Source of the DNA: Pleomorphovibrio marinus
GTDB lineage: Bacteria; Bacteroidota; Bacteroidia; Cytophagales; Cyclobacteriaceae
Assembly: GCF_003347495.1 (NCBI RefSeq)
Contig: NZ_QCXY01000001.1
Span: 682,001-746,000, forward strand
DNA: 64,000 nucleotides
Direction: 5' to 3'
Shown: positions 1 through 8,646 of the stretch, one piece after another
Numbering within the stretch: the first letter of the stretch is position 1
Layout of the letters: each line of letters begins with the position of its first letter
Made by a program: the position numbers and the translations under genes
Notes under the pieces: model-generated
The model's database searches: none
What the model was told of the DNA's origin: nothing
Seen by the model: the letters and a program-made list of their open reading frames with translations, nothing else

Positions 1-1095
1 CTGTAGGTTGGCAGGTTGTCCGCCTGGTTGTGAGCTACTGATTAATAGGTATCTGCCAAATTGAAAATACAATGCCGCAAGTTGAGGGTCAAAATGGTCT
101 CCGAATTTTTTGACCCTCTCATCTGTGGGAAGATCCATGGCCGCTGTAGTCCCTAGGTCCAGCTTCACTCTACCCATGTACTTCTGGAAGTGATCAATAT
201 GTGCATTCTTTATTTCTTCAAAGGATTTGGGATAAGCCTTTTCCAGATATTCTGCGCTTTTGGCCATTTCGTCTCCACTGATGTCCTTATAATTTTTAAA
301 GTTGGTGGCCAAGGACACAAATAGGATGGCTTCATCCGCTTCTTGAATATTGATCAATCCATCCTTGACTTCTACTTTTCCCCCTTTGGTCTTGGCTTTT
401 ACCCTGCCCAAGAATTTTACCCTGCCGGGTTGACCCTCATGCATACTAGATACCCCAGCCAGCATCAATTGCTCCTCCTCGGTAAAGGGATCGGCGTTAT
501 CATGGGGGCTGTTGAGTTGCACATTGCAATTGATTTTACCTGGCTCGCTTGCGGTAATTTTTATAAGCAACACCTGGTCTTCAAAGGCCGTAATCATCTC
601 CCTTTTAAATTTCACCCCGTTTGACTCATAGCTCACCGATGTAGTGGCATTGGAGATATCCAGCTCCCGTTGATAATTAGTGTATTGAATATGCTCAGGA
701 AAAGAAATAAAAAGATCTCCAAAAGTTTGGTAGGGCATACCATGGTTGGTTTGGGACATTATTCTTTCCGTGGCAAGAGTTTGTGCCTCAAGGTATTTTC
801 CCTCAAAAATCAATCTTCTTACCTCTGGCAATGCCTCCAAAGCTGTGTCATGTGCATTGTTGTTGGGAGAGCCTGCCCAAAGGGTTTCCTCGTTGAGTTG
901 AAGACGTTCCAAAGCAGGTACGCCAAATACCATAGCACCCAACCTACCGTTGCCTATGGGCAAAGCTTCGTTCCAAATTGCTGCTGGTTTATCATACCAC
1001 AATTTTAGGAGAGGCTCTTCTTGCTGAGCCGCGGCAGTAGTCCAGAAAAGTACCAGGGTCGTGATACTTGCCAAAAGAAAGGAAAATAGTTTCAT
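1..1095 (-). CDS. GH95-family alpha-L-fucosidase/galactosidase, N-terminal part (cut by window edge)
   Basis: This reading frame is open from a start at 1093-1095 to the first base of the window, so the C-terminal half lies outside. The 365 visible residues begin with a signal peptide ending near AAAQQ and then show the GH95 hallmark PIGNGRLGAMVFG followed by ERLQLNEETLWAG. The family usually has about 780-820 residues with an (alpha/alpha)6 barrel catalytic domain, and that domain is mostly missing here. GH95 enzymes release terminal alpha-L-fucose or alpha-L-galactose from plant or algal glycans. The gene lies downstream of the PKD lipoprotein in the same direction, with a gap of about 139 bp, so they probably form the start of a leftward operon. 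Family assignment is firm; the exact sugar cannot be read from the sequence. Confidence 0.9.
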   Translation of the reverse strand, partial: MKLFSFLLASITTLVLFWTTAAAQQEEPLLKLWYDKPAAIWNEALPIGNGRLGAMVFGVPALERLQLNEETLWAGSPNNNAHDTALEALPEVRRLIFEGKYLEAQTLATERIMSQTNHGMPYQTFGDLFISFPEHIQYTNYQRELDISNATTSVSYESNGVKFKREMITAFEDQVLLIKITASEPGKINCNVQLNSPHDNADPFTEEEQLMLAGVSSMHEGQPGRVKFLGRVKAKTKGGKVEVKDGLINIQEADEAILFVSLATNFKNYKDISGDEMAKSAEYLEKAYPKSFEEIKNAHIDHFQKYMGRVKLDLGTTAAMDLPTDERVKKFGDHFDPQLAALYFQFGRYLLISSSQPGGQPANLQ

Positions 1096-1209
1096 GGACA
1101 TTTTTGGAGGTTCTGGTATTAGTATATTTTGGTAATAGAATAAAATAAAACCACAACACTACTTTCAGTATTCCCAAAAACAGTGCCGTGGCTAAATCAA
1201 TTATAGCTA

Positions 1210-2070
1210 TTAATCAAGTTCGTCTGCAGGCATAAGGCTCATTTCAGAGATGGTGATTCCATCCGGGCCTAAATTCCCCTGCCAACTACCGGCCTTTATC
1301 ACGACATAGTGTGTTCCACCTGTTTCGAAGGTGATGGTACCATCATTTTCTCCACCTCCGTCGCAACCAATTTCTACAATATTACCGGAATAGGGGTCCT
1401 CTCCGCATCCTGCCCATGTATTTATTGCGTATAAATTATTGGCACCATAATCATCTCCATCTTCCGGTTCTTGGTCGCTTAAATGAAATTCCAGCCAGGA
1501 CTGATGCATTCCTCCACCTGAAACTTCAGCAGAGAAAACATATTCTTTACCGCCTTCCACTTCAAATGCCTGCCAGATGACCACATTGGTTTCCACGTCG
1601 TCCTCTCCATTGGACAAAACGAGTCCTTCTTCCGTGAAATCATGTCCAGTGAGCAAATCATCCCCACCATTATAAACCGTCCAAGCACTTTCATCCTGAA
1701 AACCATTGTCTTCAATTCTTTCTCCTGCCAGGCTGGGGTCAATCACACGTATTTCCCTACGGATCTCTTGTCCGGTTCCTTCTCCTTGAATGGCCAGAAC
1801 AATCGTATAGGTACCAGCTCCCGGAAAGGTATGGGAAGGGGAGTCCTCCGTGGAATGATCCGATCCATCCCCAAATTGCCAATACGATGAATGGTAGTTT
1901 TGGGAAGTATTCGTAAAATGGATGAGCATGGGATTTTCCTCATCGGGCTCAAAGCTAAAATCTGCCGATGATGCCGGCCCTGTTTCGTCATCCTGACAAC
2001 CAGTGAGAAATAGAGCAGAAATGCCCATCAAGGTTGAGAAACACAATGTTGCTATTAAATTTCTATTCAT
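1210..2070 (-). CDS. PKD-domain surface lipoprotein, probable glycan-binding
   Basis: The 286-residue protein has a lipoprotein signal peptide ending LFLTGC. The cysteine is followed by QDDE, which resembles the lipoprotein export signal that sends Bacteroidota lipoproteins to the cell surface. A PKD-like Ig fold follows at about residues 33-110, with the typical YWQFGDGS and the PSHTFPGAGTYTI strand. A second, acidic beta-rich domain at about 120-285 looks like a carbohydrate-binding or concanavalin-type module, but I cannot name the family. An upstream in-frame ATG at 2112 would add 14 residues before the signal peptide, so the start at 2070 is preferred. As first gene of the leftward arm ahead of GH95, it is likely a glycan-capture protein. 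That role is inferred. Confidence 0.8.
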   Translation of the reverse strand: MNRNLIATLCFSTLMGISALFLTGCQDDETGPASSADFSFEPDEENPMLIHFTNTSQNYHSSYWQFGDGSDHSTEDSPSHTFPGAGTYTIVLAIQGEGTGQEIRREIRVIDPSLAGERIEDNGFQDESAWTVYNGGDDLLTGHDFTEEGLVLSNGEDDVETNVVIWQAFEVEGGKEYVFSAEVSGGGMHQSWLEFHLSDQEPEDGDDYGANNLYAINTWAGCGEDPYSGNIVEIGCDGGGENDGTITFETGGTHYVVIKAGSWQGNLGPDGITISEMSLMPADELD

Positions 2071-2155
2071 TTTGATGTTTTTTTGGTTATTCACTTTTGG
2101 ATCAGAACACAAATTAACGCTGCCTATAGAATTAACTTTCCTTTACTAACAGGCA

Positions 2156-2186
2156 CTTACCTGTACCTTCCTGCCTGGCAGGTAAG
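2156..2186. repeat. Nested inverted repeat in the divergent glycan-locus promoter region
   Basis: CTTACCTG at 2156-2163 is repeated inverted at 2179-2186. The inner CCTGCC-T-GGCAGG (2170-2182) is itself a dyad. There is no T-run on either side, so it is unlikely to be a terminator. It lies between the leftward lipoprotein and the rightward operon, where an operator would be expected, but it could equally be a dispersed REP-like palindrome. Apart from the start-codon repeat at 2321-2452, the rest of the 2071-2449 gap shows no gene. Confidence 0.45.
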
Positions 2187-2320
2187 ATCAGGACAGTATC
2201 TTTAATCTGTGAGCTTAATTTTAGGCATAGGTTTAAAATTAGGTTAAATTAGGTTTTGAAATGGGACGGGCCATGCCCGTCTTATTTCCTTTTTACATAC
2301 CTGCATCCAAACCCCAACCC

Positions 2321-2452
2321 ATGAAACCGAGCCTGTCCTGACGGCAGTCAGGGCATGACGAAATCAACACCCTGAGGGATAATTATTATGGGGTGTCCAC
2401 CCTGCGGTGCAGCGCAAATTATGGCCTACGGAAAGAAAATTACAATCATATG
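2321..2452 (+). repeat. Start-codon-linked interspersed repeat, copy A
   Basis: This copy runs from ATGAAACCGAGCCTGTCC to the ATG of the racemase-like gene. The distal end contains the hairpin CCTGACGGCAGTCAGG shared with copies at 15.9 and 17.1 kb. The proximal end, AAATTACAATCATATG, is the less conserved version of the A-rich leader seen in the other copies. The centre is divergent. It forms the whole 5' leader of the downstream gene. Confidence 0.6.
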
Positions 2453-3121
2453 AACCAAAATAAGAAAATCGGATTTGTACACACCTCGGCTACATTAGTC
2501 CCTGGATTTCAACAACTTTTTAAGGAGCATTTCAAGAACAGCGAGGTCAGTTACTTCAACATGGTGGATGATAGTCTCATCAAGGAAGTCATTCAAGAAG
2601 ATGGCCTCACCCCGGCCATAAGCCGCAGGGTAGTCAATCAAGTAGCCGCAGCACAAGCTGCGGGGGCGGACCTGATTATGGTGACCTGTAGCTCCATCGG
2701 ACCCGCTGTTGAGATGGCAGCGGGACTAATGGACGTTCCCGTGCTCCGAGTAGATCAACCTATGGTGGACGAAGCCATCAAGATGGGTAAGAGGATTGGT
2801 GTAATCGCCACCCTCACTACCACGCTAGGACCCACCAGTGATCTGTTAAAGCGAAGGTCCCTTCAGTTAGAAAGAGAAATTGAAATTGAAAACCGTCTTT
2901 GTGATGGTGCTTTCGAACACCTCATGTCAGGAAACCAAGAGGCGCATGATAAGGCGATAAGGAATGCCTTGATGGAACTACAAGAGGAGGTGGATGTGAT
3001 CATTTTAGCCCAGGCCTCTATGGCTAGGGTGGTGGATCATTTAAGTGATTCGGAAAGGAAAATCCCCATTATCAGCAGTCCCACACTTGCGGTTAAGCAT
3101 CTTCTTAAACTATGTTCATGA
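2450..3121 (+). CDS. Aspartate/glutamate racemase-superfamily protein
   Basis: The 223-residue cytosolic protein has no signal peptide. Its N-terminal half carries MVTCSSIGP at about residue 77, matching the first catalytic-cysteine loop of Asp/Glu/hydantoin racemases. At the expected second site the sequence is ILAQASMARV, with no cysteine. A two-base racemase normally needs both cysteines, so this may be a decarboxylase-, isomerase- or maleate-isomerase-like relative. An upstream ATG at 2393 lies inside a dispersed repeat, so the ATG at 2450 is chosen. The stop overlaps the next ATG in an ATGA arrangement, which ties it to the glycosidase operon, an unusual place for this family. The superfamily is clear but the substrate is unknown. 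Confidence 0.82.
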   Translation: MNQNKKIGFVHTSATLVPGFQQLFKEHFKNSEVSYFNMVDDSLIKEVIQEDGLTPAISRRVVNQVAAAQAAGADLIMVTCSSIGPAVEMAAGLMDVPVLRVDQPMVDEAIKMGKRIGVIATLTTTLGPTSDLLKRRSLQLEREIEIENRLCDGAFEHLMSGNQEAHDKAIRNALMELQEEVDVIILAQASMARVVDHLSDSERKIPIISSPTLAVKHLLKLCS

Positions 3122-4257
3122 GAGCAAATAGTCAATTAATTAGTTCGCTTTTATTGACGTTCCTATTGCTGTCAGGACTGTATTCCTGTTCTAGCCCTGA
3201 CAAAAATGCCCTAAATAAGCAAGTCACGGAAGAGGTGCTTCAGGAAATTTACGAGGAGGTAAAAACACCGTATAAGTATGGCCTTGTCATGGTTCCTCCC
3301 AGCGATGATCTGAAATTGGACTGCCCAAGCATATTCAAGGATGGGGATTCCTGGTATATGGTATACATCATTTATGGAGGTAGAGGCTATGAAACCTGGC
3401 TGGCAGAGAGTCCTGATCTCCTAAAATGGGAAACTAAGGGCCGCCTAATGTCTTTTTCTGACACCACAGATTGGGATGTCAACCAAAAGGCAGGTTATAC
3501 CGCCTTGCAAGAATTTGCGTGGGAGGGGGATTATAAGTGGCAACCCTATGAAGGAAAATATTGGATGAGTTATATAGGAGGGGATACCCAAGGCTATGAG
3601 GCGGGCTTGCTTTCTATTGGTCTTGCCCATACCGAAAAGTCCCCCATCGAGGTGCATGAATGGAATAGGCTGGACGAACCAATTTTGATGTCCACCGATG
3701 AGGATGCCAATTGGTGGGAAAACGACGTAATGTATAAAAGCTCCATAATTTGGGATAAGGAGGAGTTGTTGGGATATCCCTTTGTGATGTACTATAATGC
3801 CCGTGGAGACAGCATCAATCCAAAGCGAGGGGCTGAAAGGATCGGTCTGGCGGTATCGGATAACATGATAGAATGGCAACGCTACCAGGAGGAACCTTTG
3901 ATCAACCATCACAAAGGTATTTCGGGGGATGCTGTCATACAGCAAATCGAGGATTGGTACGTGATGTTTTACTTCGGGGCTTTCTGGCCGGATAGGGAGG
4001 ATGCCCAGGCATTCAACCGATTTGCGGTCTCTAATGACCTGCTGAACTGGAAAGAATGGAAAGGAGAAGACCTGATCCACCCATCAGAACCCTATGATGA
4101 GCGCTTTGCTCATAAATCATTCGTGCTTAAGCATAAAGGAGTGGTTTATCACTTCTATTGTGCAGTGAACGACCAAGACCAGAGAGGTATAGCCGTTGCC
4201 ACTTCAAAGGATTTGGGAAAAAGTGAATTGTCTTTTACTACTCAAGAAACAAAATGA
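3118..4257 (+). CDS. Five-bladed beta-propeller glycosidase-like lipoprotein (GH43/GH32/GH130 superfamily-like)
   Basis: The 379-residue protein has a lipoprotein signal ending GLYSCSS. The rest shows repeated propeller blades with the pattern aromatic-Y-M-V-Y and AxSxDLxxW (DSWYMVYIIYGG, AESPDLLKWE, PFVMYYNARGD, AVSNDLLNWKEW). Such repeats are typical of GH43-, GH32-, GH117- and GH130-type fold enzymes. LDCPSIFKDGD near residue 65 supplies the Asp expected at the start of blade 1, and WWENDVMYK supplies a possible central acid. The start at 3118 overlaps the previous TGA as ATGA; an ATG six bases earlier is also possible. The 3' end overlaps the next gene in the same way, so the genes are translationally coupled. 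The exact CAZy family is unresolved. Confidence 0.75.
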   Translation: MRANSQLISSLLLTFLLLSGLYSCSSPDKNALNKQVTEEVLQEIYEEVKTPYKYGLVMVPPSDDLKLDCPSIFKDGDSWYMVYIIYGGRGYETWLAESPDLLKWETKGRLMSFSDTTDWDVNQKAGYTALQEFAWEGDYKWQPYEGKYWMSYIGGDTQGYEAGLLSIGLAHTEKSPIEVHEWNRLDEPILMSTDEDANWWENDVMYKSSIIWDKEELLGYPFVMYYNARGDSINPKRGAERIGLAVSDNMIEWQRYQEEPLINHHKGISGDAVIQQIEDWYVMFYFGAFWPDREDAQAFNRFAVSNDLLNWKEWKGEDLIHPSEPYDERFAHKSFVLKHKGVVYHFYCAVNDQDQRGIAVATSKDLGKSELSFTTQETK

Positions 4258-6602
4258 AAACTTCCCTCCTTTTATTTTCCTTTTGGGCGGTTTCCCAGTC
4301 TGTGCTTTTTGGCCAACAGGAAGCGGACATCTCTGCTTACCATCTCACTTGGGAGAGCCACAGCCAAAACTCTTCCGCATCCATGCCACTTGGAGGTGGG
4401 GATATTGGGCTTAACGTTTGGGTAGAGGACGGGGAACTTTTATTTTACTTCTCCAGAAGCGGTACTTTTGATGAACACAACACACTGCTCAAACTGGGAA
4501 GAATGAGGATAGGATTAACCCCTAATTTACTTTCGGATGAAGATGAATTCCAGCAAATCCTTCATTTGGAGGAGGGCAAGATCCTGATCAGGGGATCTCA
4601 GGGTCTGGAAATGGTACTCTGGGTGGATGTGGAAAAGCCCGTCATCCACTTGGAATCAAAGGCAGATATCCCTCTTGAAGTTTCCGCTTCCTACGAGAGC
4701 TGGAGACATAAAGACCGGAAAGTAGAAGGGGCAGCAAACAATGCCAATTCCTATAAATGGGCTCCTCCACAGGAAGTCATTACCTATGCAGACAGCATCC
4801 AATTTGAAGATTCCGGGGTACTCTTTTATCATCAGAACCGAGAGGAAACTGTATTTGATCTTACCGTTGCCCTGCAACAATTAATAGCTGTAAAAGACGA
4901 GTTATACAACCCCATAGGCTCCCTCATTTTTGGGGGATGGATCGAAGGAGATGGGTTTTTACCAAATGGGGAGTCATCCGGAGTGTACGAAGACACCGAT
5001 TTCAATGGCTGGCGATTGAAAAGTGAGCAAGCAAGAGAGAATCATCATATTTCCATTCACCTGCATACAGACCAACATATCGCCGCTTCCCAATGGAAAC
5101 AAAAACTGAGGAATGAGGCTGCTTCTTACGAAAGGCATACCGGAAAGGAGAAAGCTTTAGCATGGTGGAAGGAGTTTTGGGACAGAAGCTATATCATTAC
5201 AGACCCGTATCGCAGGTATGTTTCGGACAGTGTCTGGCGATTGGGTAGAAATTATCAACTTTTTAGGTTTATGCTGGGGGCCAATGCCAAAGGGGACTTT
5301 CCCACAAAATTCAACGGGGGCCTGTTCACTGTAGATCCGGTACATACGGACAGTAGTATGACCTTCACCCCGGATCACAGGAATTGGGGTGGAGGGACCA
5401 TGACTGCCATGAATCAGCGCTTGGTGCATTTTCCCATGATAAAAGCAGGTGACTTTGACCTGTTAGCACCCCAATTGCAGCATTACCTACGGTTACAAAA
5501 AACCGCAGAGCTAAGATCAAAAGTATATTGGGGGCACGAAGGAGCGGTATTTTCGGAACAACTCGAAAATTTCGGATTGCCCAACCCTACCGAATATGGA
5601 TGGAAAAGACCGGAGAATTTTGACCCCGGCTTGGAGCACAATACCTGGCTCGAATACCAATGGGATACCGTTTTGGAATTTTGCCTTATGATGTTGGATG
5701 TTTACCACTACCAAGAAGAGGACATTAGCCAATATATTCCTTTTATCAAAAGTTGTTTGGTGTTTTTTGACCAGCATTATCAGTATAGGGCGGCATCCCG
5801 GGGGATCAAGGAATTGGATGGGAAGGGTCACCTTGTCCTTTACCCTGGAACGGCCAATGAGACCTATAAAATGGCCTATAATGCCAACAGTACCATATCT
5901 GGATTAAAAGTCATTACAGAGCGAATGCTTCAGCTCCCAGATCAATTTGTGGATACAGAACTTAGGGAATATCTAGAGGGCTTCATTGGCCGGATACCCC
6001 CCCTCAATTATAGGGAAATCAAAGGTGCAACAGCCCTGGCACCTGCAAAGCTTTGGGAAAGGGTGAACAATACAGAAACCCCTCAACTTTACCCGGTTTA
6101 CCCCTGGGGGATTTATGGGATAGGAAGACCTGATCTGGTTACAGCCATCCACACTTACCAGGAAGACCCGGATGCCATCACCTTCAGAAGCCATGTGGGG
6201 TGGAAGCAGGACAATATTTTTGCGGCTAGGTTGGGCCTCACCAGAGATGCCCGTAACCTGACTTTAAGGAAAATGGCAGATGCCCAACGAAGGTTTCCGG
6301 CATTTTGGGGGCCTGGCTTTGATTGGGTACCCGACCACAATTGGGGAGGCAGTGGTATGATTGGCATGCAAGAAATGCTTTTGCAGGATGTGGGCGACAC
6401 CCTTTATCTATTTCCAGCATGGCCAAAGGAATGGGACGTGAGGTTTAAGCTTCACGCGCCACAAAACACCCTAATCCAAGGAGAGGTGTTAGGTGGTGAG
6501 CTTTTGCACCTAGAGGTAACACCCTCCTCCAGGGAAAAAAACGTGGTCAACCTTCTGGGGAAAGGCCTCAGAGAGAAACTACAATTGGACGCTACAAATT
6601 AA
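4254..6602 (+). CDS. DUF5703 glycoside-hydrolase-like protein
   Basis: The 782-residue protein has an N-terminal Sec signal peptide ending near LFGQQ. It continues with SHSQNSSASMPLGGGDIGLNVWV, the opening typical of DUF5703 proteins, which are distant relatives of the GH95 enzymes. A beta-sandwich occupies about residues 25-270. An alpha-helical barrel-like region follows, rich in conserved W, H and N (for example the FTPDHRNWGGG and PDHNWGGSG stretches). A glycosidase role in the periplasm is inferred from relatives and from the operon; catalytic residues cannot be assigned with certainty. The start overlaps the preceding stop by ATGA. The following GH127 gene begins 6 bp after the stop. 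Confidence 0.8.
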   Translation: MKTSLLLFSFWAVSQSVLFGQQEADISAYHLTWESHSQNSSASMPLGGGDIGLNVWVEDGELLFYFSRSGTFDEHNTLLKLGRMRIGLTPNLLSDEDEFQQILHLEEGKILIRGSQGLEMVLWVDVEKPVIHLESKADIPLEVSASYESWRHKDRKVEGAANNANSYKWAPPQEVITYADSIQFEDSGVLFYHQNREETVFDLTVALQQLIAVKDELYNPIGSLIFGGWIEGDGFLPNGESSGVYEDTDFNGWRLKSEQARENHHISIHLHTDQHIAASQWKQKLRNEAASYERHTGKEKALAWWKEFWDRSYIITDPYRRYVSDSVWRLGRNYQLFRFMLGANAKGDFPTKFNGGLFTVDPVHTDSSMTFTPDHRNWGGGTMTAMNQRLVHFPMIKAGDFDLLAPQLQHYLRLQKTAELRSKVYWGHEGAVFSEQLENFGLPNPTEYGWKRPENFDPGLEHNTWLEYQWDTVLEFCLMMLDVYHYQEEDISQYIPFIKSCLVFFDQHYQYRAASRGIKELDGKGHLVLYPGTANETYKMAYNANSTISGLKVITERMLQLPDQFVDTELREYLEGFIGRIPPLNYREIKGATALAPAKLWERVNNTETPQLYPVYPWGIYGIGRPDLVTAIHTYQEDPDAITFRSHVGWKQDNIFAARLGLTRDARNLTLRKMADAQRRFPAFWGPGFDWVPDHNWGGSGMIGMQEMLLQDVGDTLYLFPAWPKEWDVRFKLHAPQNTLIQGEVLGGELLHLEVTPSSREKNVVNLLGKGLREKLQLDATN

Positions 6603-6608
6603 ACTCAA

Positions 6609-8639
6609 ATGACTGATAGGATAACGTATTTACTATTGCTGCTAGGTATGGGGTTGCCACTAAGCCTTTTGGCCCAAGACCGTGGGTTGACAAATACCGT
6701 AAAAAGTCCCCATGCCCAACTAAGAAGCGTGAACCTGGAAGACGTACAATGGACAGATGGATTCTGGGCAGAGAGGTTTGAAGTAGTGCGCAATAGGACT
6801 GTCCCATTTATGTGGGAGCTTTATCACGAGACCTCCACCCATGCCGTATTGAATTTTGAAATAGCGGCAGGAAAATCAAAAGGGAAACATAAAGGTCCCT
6901 CCTTTCATGATGGGGACTTTTACAAGGTTTTCGAGGCAATGGCCTCCCTCTATGCCATCACCAAAGACCCGGAGCTAGACGAGGCCATGGACCAAGCCAT
7001 AGCACTGATTGCAGCCGCACAACGTGGAGACGGCTACCTTCATACCCCGGTGATCATTGAAGAGCGGTGGGGAACATTAGGCGATGAGTTGCTCCAAAAG
7101 CAGTTGAGTTTTGAAAAGTATAATATGGGCCATCTTATGACGGCGGCATGTGTACATTACAGAGCCACAGGAAAAGAATCCTTCCTCCAAATTGCAAAAG
7201 GAGTGGCTGATTTCCTCTATGATTTTTATAAGGAAGCCTCTCCGGAGTTGGCCCGCAATGCCATTTGCCCCTCCCATTATATGGGGGTAACCGAGATGTA
7301 CCGAACCTTGGGTGATTCCAACTATCTGGAACTTGCCCAAAACCTGATCGATATCCGGGGTACCACGGCAGATGGAACGGACGACAATCAGGACCGGGTA
7401 CCCTTCCGGCAGCAAACAGAGGCAATGGGACATGCCGTAAGAGCAAATTACCTGTATGCAGGAGTGGCAGATCTCTATGCAGAGACAGGGGAGGATATCC
7501 TTATGGAAAACCTGAAGTCGATTTGGAAGGATGTGGTGTATAGGAAAATGTATGTAAATGGAGGTTGTGGGGCATTGTATGATGGTGTTTCCCCAGATGG
7601 AACTTCCTATGATCCTTCAGAAATACAGAAGATACATCAAGCCTATGGTAAGCCTTACCAACTTCCACATGCTACGGCACACAATGAAACCTGTGCCAAT
7701 ATCGGCAACGTACTTTGGAATTGGAGAATGTTTCAGTTAACTAAAGAAGCCGAATACACCGATATCATCGAGCTTAACCTATACAACAGTATCCTTTCCG
7801 GAATTTCCCTCGAGGGCAGCACTTTTTTCTACACCAACCCCTTGAGTGCAAAAGAGGATTTACCCTTCAACCTGCGCTGGCCCAACGAAAGGGAACCCTA
7901 TATAGAAATTTCCAACTGCTGTGCCCCGAATGTGGCCAGAACCTTGGCCCAGGTAAACAATTACGCCTATAGCCTCTCCGAAGAGGGAGTATATGTGAAC
8001 CTCTACGGAAGCAACGAACTATCGACCAAACTTTGGGATGGAAAAGACATTTCCATTAAGCAAAGCTCCCAATACCCCTGGGAAGAAACAGTTAGCCTTA
8101 CCATTGAGGAATCTCCAGAACAGCCATTTGGGATATTTTTACGCATTCCAGGTTGGTGCAAGGGAGCAACCATCAAGGTAAATGATAAAGAAATCAATGC
8201 CGAAAAACTCCCGGGTTCCTATTTAGAGGTGAAAAGGAATTGGAAAACAGGGGATGTCATCAGCCTCACCCTGCCCATGCCTGTCAATTACATGGAAGCA
8301 AATCCCCTAGTGGAAACCACCAAAAATCAATTGGCAGTGAAAAAAGGCCCCCTTGTGTACTGCGTGGAATCCATAGACCTACCGGAAGGAGAAAAAATTG
8401 ATAATTTGGTCCTCTCCCTAGAAGAAGCCTTAACCCCGGAATGGGTGGATATATATGGATCAGCCCTACTTTCTCTTAAAGGTAAAGCCCTTTTCCGGCC
8501 TTCTAAGAACTGGGAAAGCTCCTTGTTCCAGCCCTACGAAAAAACCGAATATACCTCAATGCCCATTTCATTAATCCCCTACTACGCCTGGGCAAACCGG
8601 GGAGATGGGGAAATGGCAGTTTGGTTACCTTATAAATAA
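6609..8639 (+). CDS. GH127 beta-L-arabinofuranosidase-like enzyme
   Basis: The 676-residue protein has a signal peptide ending LLAQD. The catalytic signature of GH127 is intact: HNETCANIGN at about residues 357-366 gives the Glu-x-Cys pair, and SNCCAPN at about 436 gives the vicinal cysteines. In the characterised GH127 enzyme HypBA1, these cysteines and the Glu bind zinc and one Cys is the nucleophile. The length fits the family. GH127 members remove beta-L-arabinofuranose or, in rhamnogalacturonan II breakdown, related sugars such as aceric acid. The gene is third of five consecutive glycan enzymes. Family call is firm; the substrate is inferred. Confidence 0.9.
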   Translation: MTDRITYLLLLLGMGLPLSLLAQDRGLTNTVKSPHAQLRSVNLEDVQWTDGFWAERFEVVRNRTVPFMWELYHETSTHAVLNFEIAAGKSKGKHKGPSFHDGDFYKVFEAMASLYAITKDPELDEAMDQAIALIAAAQRGDGYLHTPVIIEERWGTLGDELLQKQLSFEKYNMGHLMTAACVHYRATGKESFLQIAKGVADFLYDFYKEASPELARNAICPSHYMGVTEMYRTLGDSNYLELAQNLIDIRGTTADGTDDNQDRVPFRQQTEAMGHAVRANYLYAGVADLYAETGEDILMENLKSIWKDVVYRKMYVNGGCGALYDGVSPDGTSYDPSEIQKIHQAYGKPYQLPHATAHNETCANIGNVLWNWRMFQLTKEAEYTDIIELNLYNSILSGISLEGSTFFYTNPLSAKEDLPFNLRWPNEREPYIEISNCCAPNVARTLAQVNNYAYSLSEEGVYVNLYGSNELSTKLWDGKDISIKQSSQYPWEETVSLTIEESPEQPFGIFLRIPGWCKGATIKVNDKEINAEKLPGSYLEVKRNWKTGDVISLTLPMPVNYMEANPLVETTKNQLAVKKGPLVYCVESIDLPEGEKIDNLVLSLEEALTPEWVDIYGSALLSLKGKALFRPSKNWESSLFQPYEKTEYTSMPISLIPYYAWANRGDGEMAVWLPYK

Positions 8640-8646
8640 GCATATC

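Noticed and set aside
3445-4080. Minus-strand open frame of 211 codons inside the propeller glycosidase
   Set aside because: It is the reverse strand of a well-supported coding gene and has no recognisable features.
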